Origin: Zancudomyces culisetae
Lineage: Eukaryota; Kickxellomycota; Harpellomycetes; Harpellales; Legeriomycetaceae
Length of the DNA: 10,288 nt
NCBI GenBank assembly: GCA_001969505.1
Contig: LSSK01000565.1
Coordinates: 1 to 10,288 of the forward strand
Reading direction: 5' to 3'
The notes below the pieces were generated by a model. That model was not told the origin of the DNA, searched no databases, and was given only the letters and a program-made list of their open reading frames with translations. Made by a program: the position numbers and the translations under genes. Numbering within the stretch: the first letter of the stretch is position 1; every line of letters begins with the position of its first letter. This document shows, piece by piece, positions 1 through 7,560 of this stretch.

Positions 1-413
1 CCGTTGACGCTGTGATCATGTTTGATTTTCAAGATTGCTATTTCGCAGGTATGTGCCAATTCTTTGCATGGATCAGCCAGATGTTGCTTCAAAAACTCAA
101 TACATTCCAGATTTGATATAGCACCCAATGATTCGGCTGCCTCGTGTCTGACCATAACAAACTCTGAGCTGTCACTAACCAGCCCTTTCAGGGTAGAAAT
201 GGCACGTTCGTCCTGTAACTGCCCCAAACAGTAGGCCAATTCGTGTTTAAACAATTCGGATTCGTTTTCCTTTTCAAGAGCCTGTATGATTAAATCAACT
301 GCTTCTGGTGTTCCCAGGCCCTTTAAGCTAAACAGTGCTCTGTACCGTTGGTACATTGGGTACTTTTTGTCCTCATTTAGCAAGATCTCGGATAATTTTT
401 CAACAATGCTCAT
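1..413 (-). CDS. DOHH: Deoxyhypusine hydroxylase, N-terminal part (cut by window edge)
   Basis: Known role of the family: it hydroxylates the deoxyhypusine residue of eIF5A, the last step of hypusine synthesis, using a di-iron centre held by HEAT-like repeats; it is cytosolic. Seen here: 137 codons without an intron, then the window ends. Two of the family's His-Glu iron-ligand motifs are present, in KHELAYCLGQ (H57-E58) and RHEAAESLGA (H90-E91). Their 33-residue spacing equals that of the human enzyme. The segment RYRALFSLKGLG before the first motif is also typical of the family. The enzyme is usually about 300 residues, so the second HEAT half, with the other two His-Glu pairs, lies outside the window. 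The start is the ATG at 413-411; another in-frame ATG at 419-417 would add only Met-Asn. The identity rests on motif recall, not on a search. Confidence 0.95.
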   Translation of the reverse strand, partial: MSIVEKLSEILLNEDKKYPMYQRYRALFSLKGLGTPEAVDLIIQALEKENESELFKHELAYCLGQLQDERAISTLKGLVSDSSEFVMVRHEAAESLGAISNLECIEFLKQHLADPCKELAHTCEIAILKIKHDHSVN

Positions 414-613
414 GTTCATGCACTCTTGATTCTTTTTTTTCTTTTCTTTGCTATGCTTTTTTATTTCTCTTGGCAATCAAATATTGTTTCAGGTTGCCAG
501 TGCTATTATACAACGGAACTTTTGTGGTGGCGAGATTGAGGCTTTTTACAACCAAGAAAGAAGCTATGGCTAATGAAAATTGAGTTTTGGGAATTGAATT
601 GAGCAAAAATCTG

Positions 614-630
614 AAAAAAAAAATTTTTTT
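614..630. promoter_or_regulatory. Poly(dA:dT) tract upstream of deoxyhypusine hydroxylase
   Basis: Ten A are followed directly by seven T, about 200 bp upstream of the minus-strand start at 413. Such stiff homopolymer tracts tend to exclude nucleosomes in fungal promoters. The promoter role is inferred; only the tract is seen. Confidence 0.3.
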
Positions 631-663
631 CCAGCTGATACAATTGATTCAAAAACTACACAT

Positions 664-713
664 GACTTGGGTTGACTTGGGTTGGCTTGGGTTAGCTTGG
701 GTTGGCTCAGCTT
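664..713 (+). repeat. 10-bp tandem repeat, about 4.5 copies, G-quadruplex-compatible
   Basis: The unit RRCTTGGGTT is repeated in register at 664, 674, 684 and 694, with a degenerate fifth copy at 704-713. The four GGG runs (669-671, 679-681, 689-691, 699-701) are each separated by 7 bases, so the array just fits the G3+N1-7 quadruplex pattern. It lies about 250-300 bp upstream of the deoxyhypusine hydroxylase start, with the G-rich strand being that gene's template strand. Whether it folds or regulates anything is unknown. Confidence 0.8.
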
Positions 714-971
714 GTTTTTTTATAAGAGAAAGCAGAAAAGAGAAAAAAATAGGCAGCAAGGGATGAGGGCATATCAACTGAGAGCTGATACACTACATGT
801 ACTACAGTTATAAACTTGGGATATTAATAATACTCACATTGTGGTTGATTGTATTTTTTTAAAGCTTCCAGCATCTTGAAAAACAATAGTATTGTATAGG
901 ATGTTTTGTTACTAGTACAATAAATCAGTGGGGTTGTAAGGGCTTAATTCTTTTTAGTTGTCTAACCAGGT

Positions 972-1079
972 TTATAAATAGCAGGGATACTTTGAACTTG
1001 ACACAACTTGTGAGGCTATCCAAGCTTCTTTATTATATTCGTTAACTGGCTTTACTAATCTATCAACTACTATTAGCAT
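972..1079 (-). other. Short ORF of 35 codons, status doubtful
   Basis: An ATG-initiated minus-strand frame encodes 35 residues beginning MLIVVDRLVK and ending at TAA. It has an unusual run of mixed, protein-like codons (Trp, Pro, Cys, Glu, Asn) for such AT-rich DNA. The first ten residues loosely recall the LVVVDRL motif of Ty3/gypsy integrases, but nothing before or after fits that domain. The codon before the ATG is a stop. It may be chance, a decayed fragment or an exon of an unseen gene. Confidence 0.1.
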
Positions 1080-1876
1080 TCAATTTAACAGGGATACGTG
1101 ATTTTCTAAACTTGTTAGCAACATAAGTATAAAATAATGTAACATTTAGCAAATTCTGCACAACATATCCTATAAATCAATCTAAACGAATGTATTATAT
1201 TTTCAGCATAACACACCACACCCTCTCTATTAGGTACGATAAATCAAAGTAAATGTAGTGGGGTTTGGCTATGCATGTAAAGTAATCTGTTTTAATGTGT
1301 ACATTTGTGCTTTTTGTGCAGCTACCGAGTAAAAAATAAATGGAGTTTTCTGCAAAATGCAGCTATTTTGCTGCAAGGGAAGATCACCATCACTGGTGAC
1401 GGTGCATGAAGAGCAAGATTGGCACTTGCGTGTAGCTGGGTTCATTCGGGATTGTTTATAATAATGAAAGATGATGCGTGGCAATTAAACGAAACCCTTT
1501 TTTCTTAGCAGATAGCGTAAAAAAGCGCAACATTTTCATGAAATGACGAATGCACGTTCCACCCAACACCTAAACGGAAAAGTGATGTTTTCTCCAAGGG
1601 TCTTTTATGATTTTCTGGAAATGCCATTTAAAAAAATGGTGGAAATTCTACCTAGTCCAGTCCCGGTTCGATCCCAGAAATTTTGTCCAAATATAGCCAT
1701 TTTTGTTTCTTTTCCAGGTTTGGTAATTTTTAATTTTTTTTACCAGCCTTAATAATAGACAGATACAAAAGCCAAACTGGAGATAAAATTTACAATTCAC
1801 ATTACTAATATTCGCATCATTTATCGATATTTTTCATTGATTCTATTCAATTCTGGAAAAAGAAAAAAATGAAAAC

Positions 1877-1972
1877 ATGGCTAATTTCGCAGGACCAGAG
1901 AAAAGTAGAAAACCTGTAAAACAATTGGCTAAAGATTTAGGAACAACAAAAAAAAGTGAAACAAAAGATTAG
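1877..1972 (+). CDS. Candidate 31-residue basic microprotein
   Basis: An ATG at 1877 opens a 31-codon frame to TAG at 1970-1972. The peptide starts MANFAGPEKSRKP and is very polar, with eight Lys among 31 residues and no hydrophobic stretch. The ATG sits in an A-rich context ending AAAAC, favourable for fungal initiation, although an out-of-frame ATG eight bases upstream (1869) would be met first. The GTAAAA at 1915 could be a splice donor, in which case this would be a first exon. I do not recognise the sequence. Chance ORFs of this length are common in such DNA, so this stays a candidate. Confidence 0.15.
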   Translation: MANFAGPEKSRKPVKQLAKDLGTTKKSETKD

Positions 1973-2445
1973 TAATGATTGGCAAATTTTTTGCAAAATT
2001 TGAACAAAAATTCTGCCTAGCATGCTGTTCGTTTTCCAAAACTCAGTGGTTAAAATGGACAAGAACGGGTTTTTTTTTCATTTTACCGCAACCCAAATTG
2101 GGCTACAAGGTTATTTATAACACAAAGAAATCAAACTGTGCAAAGATAATAAATATTATATTACCCATTCGCCTGGTTGATTAAAAGTGCATAAATATAA
2201 GGAATATCGAGTTTACTTTTATGAATTGCATTCTATCTCGAAATCCCACCAAAATATATTGATTAAAGTGCAAGTACAGCTACACCTAACCAACCCTAAT
2301 TAACCGAACGTTTGAACTCAGAACCAAACGTGCAAAAAAAAAAGCAAAATTTTAGGGTAATCCAACTTAGTATCGAATACAAGCAAAAAGAGAAAGGGAA
2401 AAACTCCAACCATCCACCCTTACAAGTAAAGCAAGTCAAGTTAGG

Positions 2446-4466
2446 ATGCAAGGAGTCAAAAGAAGTTTTCCCGAAAATGCTGCTGTTAATGAAAGCAGCG
2501 AAGGGAATAGATTTTTGGTAGAAGGGCATTCGTTTTCAACAGAACAAATAAATGGATCAGAGAATGAAGAAAAAAGTCAATTTAAAAAGCTAAAAAGCGA
2601 TAAAGCCAGTTGCTATAGACACTCGTCGCACACATACCTGACTGAAAGCCAAAAGATAGATTCTAGTTTTAAAATGGTAAGTTTGCTTTTGTTTTGTTTT
2701 TTGTTTTTGAAGGTCTAGATCGAGGCTATAATGGTCATGACCTGCTTCCAGCAAACATTGGTGAAATTGGAACCAAAATATGGTTATACACATATATATT
2801 GAATATAACTGATTTCAAATAGCAACTGGAAAACTTTAGCCAAAGCGAGAAAGAAAAAATATATAAGGTGATAGAGTTATTTAGCCAAGGAAGCTCAGAA
2901 GGTAGATTAATGATGCTGAAGGGAATTGTAAACATAGCATGCACAAATCAGCTGTCTTATCTGAACCAAGAGGTTCCTAAGCATTTAAGGATAGATTTTT
3001 TGACAAATTTACCACCAGAGATAAGTTTTCATATCCTAAATTATATGGATGCAAAGACATTGGCTCAGGCGTGTCAGGTATCACGAGCCTGGGCACGGAT
3101 GGCTGATGATGAACTAATATGGCAGAGAATGTGCGTACAGCATATAGGCAAAATCTGCGAAAAATGTGGCTGGGGATTGCCTCGTCTTCAACCTAAGGAC
3201 AGAAGGCTGTATGCAAATGGTAATGGAGAAAAATGGGAAACAACCGAGGGAGAAAGAGGGGAGGAGGGTGATGATAACGGTAGTAGCGGTAGCAACGGTG
3301 GTTTTGGCGGTGTTAGTGGTGAAGATGCACTTGGTAGCTTGAATGGTTCTAGTGGTACTGGTGTTGATATTTGTGAGAAGGATTTATCAAAAGATATAAA
3401 TAAAAAACTCTTAGATTGTAGCAAACGAGAAATACAGCAGAGTTACGAAAATGGGAACGAAGGAGAAAGCAGCAGTGGTGGAGAGGAGCAAAGTGGACAA
3501 TACGATAACAAAAATAAGACGAACAGTGACACACGTAGGAAATGGAAAAGAGAATATGCAAGACGGCAAGCAGTAGTCAAAAACTGGAGAAAGCTGCAGT
3601 ACGAAATAATTGAGGCACAACAAATCGAGTCGGAGGTGGTGTGTGTACAAGGCAACGAGACATACATGGCATCAGCATGCACAGACAACACAATCCGTAT
3701 CAACGACGTCAAAACAGGGGATCATGTGCAGACGCTTGTGGGCCATACCGATGCAATTACATCGCTGTATCTGGACGACTGTAAGCTGGTATCAGGGTCG
3801 CTGGACGGCACAATCAAGATTTGGTGTTACCGACGAGCCGAGTGTATACGCACAATTGCAATGGAAGAAGGCGTCGGGGTTACGGCACTGACAATGCTGA
3901 ACACAGTGTGCGCAGCAGGAAAGGTCGATGGCACAATCAGTGTGTATGATTTTTCCAATGCGACACGCTACGACTTGGCAGGCCACGCTGGTGCTGTTAA
4001 TGCACTGTTGTTTTTGCACGACCATTCGCTAGTCAGCTGTTCAGACGACATGTTGATCAAGCGATGGCATATTCACTCGCTCCGATGCACTCACATCTAT
4101 AACGGCCATTCACTCAGCGTTCGATGTATTGCAACTAGTGCCACATCACAATTGCTGTACTCAGCATCACTTGACGGAACCATTCGCGTGTGGGATGCCG
4201 ATTCTGCCAAGTGCCTGGAAGTGCTGTGCTATCAGGGCGAGGGTGTGTGGTCGATCGCTACCGATTCGTTCCGGCTAATCAGTGGCCACAATGACGGCTC
4301 TGTATGTGTATGGAATCTGGACTGTCACAAGCTTAACCACCGTATCAAAGTCTGTGACTCTCCCGTCAACTCGCTGTGTTTATCTGAAACCCGATTCCTG
4401 TGTGGCTGCAAATCTGCCAAGGCCCTAGTCTTTGACTTTACTCCTCCTCCCGCTGTTTTCTTCTAA
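2446..4466 (+). CDS. met30: F-box/WD40 protein, Met30/SconB/Pof1 type (SCF substrate receptor)
   Basis: Two exons, 2446-2676 and 2823-4466, joined in phase 0 across a 146-nt GTAAGT...TAG intron, give 624 residues. Residues 1-134 are polar and N-terminal. An F-box at about 135-180 (DFLTNLPPEISFHILNYMD) would bind Skp1. It is followed by HIGKICEKCGWGLP (185-197); the CGWGLP signature is shared with yeast Met30 and points to that subfamily. Residues about 208-314 are a Gly/Ser/Glu/Asn-rich insert. A KWKREYARR...NWRK linker follows, then seven WD40 repeats (about 345-621), including GTIKIW, GTIRVWD and GVWSIATDSFRLISGHNDGS. In yeast Met30 and Aspergillus SconB, SCF complexes of this type control the sulphur-assimilation regulator (Met4, MetR); that substrate is inferred here. 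The start is the first in-frame ATG before the intron; no other initiator joins exon 2 as well. The coding end overlaps the convergent AlkB gene by 29 bp. Confidence 0.88.
3225..3535 (+). other. Low-complexity insert between F-box and WD40 propeller
   Basis: Within the F-box/WD40 gene this stretch encodes roughly 104 residues rich in Gly, Ser, Glu, Asn and Asp, with runs such as GSSGSNGGFGG and GESSSGGEEQSG. The DNA is purine-rich with short GGT/AGT/GGA codon iterations, typical of growth by replication slippage. It interrupts the linker that in Met30-type proteins joins the CGWGLP motif to the first blade. The frame stays open throughout, so it is not a frameshift artefact, and I see no splice signals that would remove it cleanly. 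Confidence 0.7.
4438..4466. other. 29-bp coding overlap of two convergent genes
   Basis: The plus-strand F-box gene ends with TAA at 4464-4466. The minus-strand AlkB gene ends with TAA at 4440-4438, inside the last ten codons of its neighbour. The same base pairs encode the C-terminal TPPPAVFF of one protein and RRKQREEE of the other. Both frames continue without interruption from well-conserved domains, so both ends are supported. The transcripts must overlap further, giving complementary 3' ends. Confidence 0.9.
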
Positions 4467-6046
4467 GTTCCCGAACAAACATTGTATTTTGATCACACAG
4501 TGCCTGGTACTCGCACCGACATGTTATGTCCCGGTTAATGCTTCTGATTGTCAAGCTCCATCGCTCTTTCCGCTCTCGCATTATTCCTCCCGCCATCACA
4601 TCGGTTCTTCTTGTACGGATTCCATGTTCCCATCCGTATCGCGCGTCTCCGCTCAGAACCACCAAACTTCCCGCCTGTAAATCCTGCTCTACAAGCGACC
4701 CGGTTGATGGGTGTCTGAATTCCATTATTATTGGTGCCATCAGCGATACTATTAGTAAGTTTTCTCCAAATGCTGTGTGTGAATCCGCGTGAAATGAGAT
4801 TCCTGTTCCCGGTTCGTATTTCTGTACTGTTAGTTGGTCGTATTCTGTATTATCCATCCCTTCACATACGTTCTTCAGCTTTTCTTTGGCTCTGTTTATT
4901 ACCTTTTCCATTATCATCTGTGGTATTTTCTGCTTTACCACATGCTCTCCTATTTGGTTTCCCCCAATGTGTTTTTTTTTATAGTCAAATGCATGGCCAT
5001 AATGTTGCTATTTTCATCATTGTTAATTTTTTGTTAATTTCCTTTGTACTACTTTATTTTGTACAATTATTCTTTTTTCCTTTCTCCTTTCACACTTCAT
5101 CATTTTCCTCCTTCTTACCCTCACTCTCTGAATAAACCTATAAAGCTAAGCATATCGACAATACATTTATCACCAACTTACCATTTTACGGTTTTGTATA
5201 CAAAAGTATCTACTCTTTCCCGGCTCTCTCTCACCTCCCTCTTCCACCTCAGTTTGATCGCCTCCAAATCCGGCTACCTCCTTCAAGAGCTCATCCTGCT
5301 CCTCCTGGCTAAGGAAATCTGGAATATAGTACAACCCATTGACTTTTATCTTCCTTCTGTCATCCTTGTTGTCTACAATTTGATCAGTCCTGCTACTCTC
5401 TTTACTTGCTTCAGCACCTGCCTCTGTCGATGTGTCTATGTCTGCACTTAGGCTAAGCGCAGATATTTTCCGATCAGTCAAATACGCAAAATCGACATGG
5501 TTTATATACTCTAGAAACAATATTTTGCCGCCCAATTGGTTACATGGCTTTTCATGCATCTCATCCCTAGCTACTTTTGCATCGTCACCCCCACGGAATT
5601 CAACAAAACTATATGGCTAAGAAAAGTATCAATATTTATTCTTGTTACTACAATCATTCCACTTTGCCCAAAGTCCGGATTGCACTTACCTTTCCTTTGA
5701 CAATAATAACACGCTCAAACCCCTTATATCCCTGAAATATTCCCTCCAGCTGTTCATTGCTGGTTACGCCCCCAACTTGGCCAATTCCCAAATTCACAAT
5801 AATCATCGTTTTTCTGGGTAACTTTGAGAAATACCCGTCATTATTCCTATTTTTGAGGTTTTCCTCTTTCGTACATGGCTCAAGTTTGTGAAAGGTATTG
5901 TACGCTTCACTCTTTTTTTGTGCCAGTTTTCTTTGTTCTTTTATTTCTCTTTTGGAAAACTGTACAGCTGTGCTACTTTCTGAAGTGTCAACGGTATTGC
6001 CGTTATTTTCCAAAAATATCGAGACCGTGTCTATTTCCATCTCCAT
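4438..6046 (-). CDS. ALKBH8: ALKBH8-type RRM-AlkB tRNA dioxygenase without methyltransferase domain
   Basis: Three exons, 6046-5690, 5616-5182 and 5007-4438, with phase-0 introns of 73 and 174 nt (GTAAGT...TAG), encode 453 residues. Residues 1-79 are polar. An RRM spans about 80-165 (TMIIVNLG...PYSFVEFRGG...KILFLEYI), followed by a 45-residue acidic linker. The Fe(II)/2-oxoglutarate AlkB domain covers about 210-425: iron ligands H337-x-D339 in FHADSH and H392 in YGWEHGI, and 2-oxoglutarate arginines R413 and R419 in RWSLTIR. Cysteines 427, 429 and 435 (CRCEYQALCD) with H341 match the structural zinc site of human ALKBH8. Human ALKBH8 hydroxylates mcm5U at the tRNA wobble position after its own methyltransferase makes that base. 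Here the protein ends 18 residues after the zinc site, so methylation would need a separate Trm9-like protein. The start is the only ATG in its frame before an upstream stop at 6130-6128. Confidence 0.9.
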
Positions 6047-6411
6047 ATGTTCTACAATTCTATCTCTAACTCTAGTTTTTGTAAAAAAGTTTAATATACT
6101 ATCGAGAGTTGAAAAAAAAATGCAGTCCTAATAAGCACACTAGTATAACTTTTCTTCTTTGGGCGATTTTCTGTTCATGATTTCTTTTTTTTTTCAAAAT
6201 CAAAATTTTATGGCGCCATTTTCGTTGATTCAATTTGAATAAAACGAGATATATGTTCTTTTAAACGAGTAGACACTTGGTTCTTTTACGTTCATTTTAT
6301 TTAATATTTTCCACCATAGTGCTATCACTATCGCATGTACTGATTGTAAAACACAACTCTTTGAAAAGGAAAAACTGCTTAGTATAAACATCATATTTAT
6401 TCTGTTTCAAT
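6047..6411. other. AT-rich spacer between two minus-strand genes
   Basis: This spacer holds the presumed promoter and leader of the RRM-AlkB gene and the 3' end of the four-exon gene upstream of it. It contains A/T runs (for example 6112-6120 and 6182-6194) and many stops in every frame. I see no gene or RNA in it apart from the polyadenylation-type hexamer at 6396-6401. Confidence 0.6.
6396..6401 (-). terminator. AATAAA polyadenylation-type hexamer
   Basis: A minus-strand AATAAA starts 11 bases after the TAG of the four-exon gene. The sequence is canonical, but a cleavage site so close to the stop would give a very short 3' untranslated region, so this may be chance in AT-rich DNA. Confidence 0.35.
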
Positions 6412-7223
6412 CTATTCCTGTAATAGCTTTAACAATCGGCCCGATATTTCTTTGTATAAGGTTTTTTCTGCGCTAGTGAATAGTTTGTCGTTACCCTCAT
6501 TGTGCTCAACCTTTTGCTCATCATCATAATCGGTACAGCACCCCTGCATTTGTGACTCGGAGGACATGTCCATGCCTAGCCCTAGCATTAGTACATTAGT
6601 ACATTAATATGGCAAAATCTACAATCCACACAATTTACTGACTTCAAAAATACAAAACACAGTATTACCGTATCCCCAGACCCTGGATCCATGTTTAATT
6701 ACAACTATCGATGTATCTGCTCCGAGCAAATCGGTATCCACACGCTTTTTTGGCATGCTAACCTGCTCCAATGATTCTATACCTTTTATAAACTCGACCA
6801 GCTTTTCTCTAAGCCATTAGTAATAACTTCAGTAAGTACTCTTCTTTCACTCCTCTTCCTTTTCAAAAAAAACGTTTATTTAAAAATAAATAAATTGTAA
6901 ACCAGAAAATTGTAGCATATATCGCTTACCCGCTCAGTGTACTAGAACTTCTTACAAACCGTGGTGCCTTTCCCTTTTCGGCTGTAATACACTTTTCGTG
7001 TTCAACAGTCATTCGCGTTGTATCGCCGTCAATGTCAAACGTTTCTCTAAATTATAACACACTCTTAAACAACGAAACAATATATGTAAACGAGTATAAT
7101 ACTGACAACTTACTGGTATTTCGGTCCTACAAATGGTCCATATGTTATTCCTGTGCCTATAAAAACTTTGTAGAGTGGCTCGTCGCTACCTCTTCTCTCG
7201 TTCTGTTCTCTAGCTGGTTCCAT
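6412..7223 (-). CDS. Four-exon gene, hypothetical 176-residue protein
   Basis: I assembled this gene from four minus-strand exons: 7223-7114, 7046-6930, 6808-6669 and 6575-6412. Introns are 67, 121 and 93 nt, with donors GTAAGT, GTAAGC and GTAATA and acceptors TTAG, TTAG and CTAG. All phases fit (2, 2, 1) and the total is exactly 177 codons including TAG. Protein-like stretches occupy each exon: PLYKVFIGTGITYGPF, ETFDIDGDTTRMTVEHEK, LVEFIKGIESLEQVSMPKK and SIVVIKHGSRVWGYG. The C-terminus EKTLYKEISGRLLKLLQE looks helical. No signal peptide or membrane segment is seen with this start. I do not recognise the family. The order beta strands with a polar tip, LSGEKLVEFIKGIE helix, SMP turn, IVVIKHGSRVW strand, then a terminal helix loosely recalls small bacterial proteins of unknown function; this is only an impression. 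The frame stays open upstream to an ATG at 7373, so the start is uncertain. Confidence 0.72.
6576..6609 (-). promoter_or_regulatory. Duplicated branch-site-like motif and tandem 3' splice sites
   Basis: At the end of the third intron of the four-exon gene the minus strand carries two copies of GTACTAAT in tandem, each close to the TACTAAC branch consensus. They are followed by CTAG, then six bases later a second CTAG. Either AG keeps the frame: the downstream one gives Gly-Met, the upstream one adds Leu-Gly before the Met. The splice use is inferred from sequence alone. Confidence 0.5.
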
Positions 7224-7410
7224 TTTTACACCTTGCTTAAAATATGAACAATAATACTTATTAAAAGTTAAATTGAAGCAAACCAGGTTCAATGATGTTT
7301 TATCCCTTCCAAACAACAAAAAAAAAAGCAATGTATGAGAAATAATTTGTAAAAATAAATAAAATCCACACATATTTTCTGGCACGTGAACTGTTTTGCT
7401 CTTGGCCTAT

Positions 7411-7437
7411 CCCTGTCCTTATCCCTACCCCCATCCC
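7411..7437 (-). promoter_or_regulatory. G-run cluster on the coding strand upstream of the four-exon gene
   Basis: Four C-runs of at least three (7411-7413, 7423-7425, 7428-7432, 7435-7437) make a G-rich minus strand about 190-215 bp upstream of the start at 7223. One loop is 9 bases, so it fits only relaxed quadruplex definitions. A promoter role is a guess. Confidence 0.25.
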
Positions 7438-7560
7438 AGCACTTTTTCTATGATTCCACTATGTATCATTAATTACAAGAGGATTTGGTTGTGATAAAAC
7501 TTCATACAAATGTTTGTTGGAGCATGTTCCAGCTTATTTTTGTTTTGTTTCTAATTCCGT

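Larger units (their letters stand above)
414..2445. other. Long AT-rich intergenic region, about 2 kb
   Basis: This gap separates the divergent starts of the deoxyhypusine hydroxylase and the F-box/WD40 gene. It holds many A/T runs, the 10-bp repeat at 664-713, a 10-A/7-T block at 614-630, and stop codons in all frames every few dozen codons. I found no RNA gene, terminal inverted repeats or recognisable transposon. Three short ORFs look slightly better than background: plus 1877-1972, minus 972-1079 and minus 1269-1484. None has a recognisable homologue. About 150-200 bases before 2446 probably hold the F-box gene leader. Confidence 0.6.

Noticed and set aside
972-1079. Ty3/gypsy integrase fragment suggested by MLIVVDRLVK
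   Set aside because: Only about eight residues resemble the motif. No catalytic context, zinc finger or neighbouring reverse transcriptase sequence is present.
1665-1675. GGTTCGATCCC, a perfect tRNA B-box/T-loop match on the plus strand
   Set aside because: No T-stem pairing beyond two to three bases, no acceptor stem partner at the right distance (about 1614), and no A box upstream. Probably chance or at most a very old tRNA-derived fragment.
1981-2017. Imperfect inverted repeat GGCAAATTTTT ... AAAAATTCTGCC that might mark a MITE end
   Set aside because: The arms are mostly A/T with a loop of only about a dozen bases, no target-site duplication is evident and no second copy is seen.
2312-2521. 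Plus-strand Lys-rich ORF before the F-box gene
   Set aside because: It begins at a non-ATG codon, is low complexity and overlaps the better-supported first exon in another frame.
3188-3712. Several minus-strand ORFs opposite the F-box/WD40 gene
   Set aside because: Ser/Leu/Pro-rich mirror images of the purine-rich low-complexity insert; no independent signal.
4731-5451. Hydrophobic plus-strand ORFs of about 135 codons (4731-5135 and 5044-5451) resembling membrane proteins
   Set aside because: They lie antisense to exons 2 and 3 and intron 2 of the well-supported RRM-AlkB gene. The hydrophobicity comes from reading A-rich coding strands in reverse.
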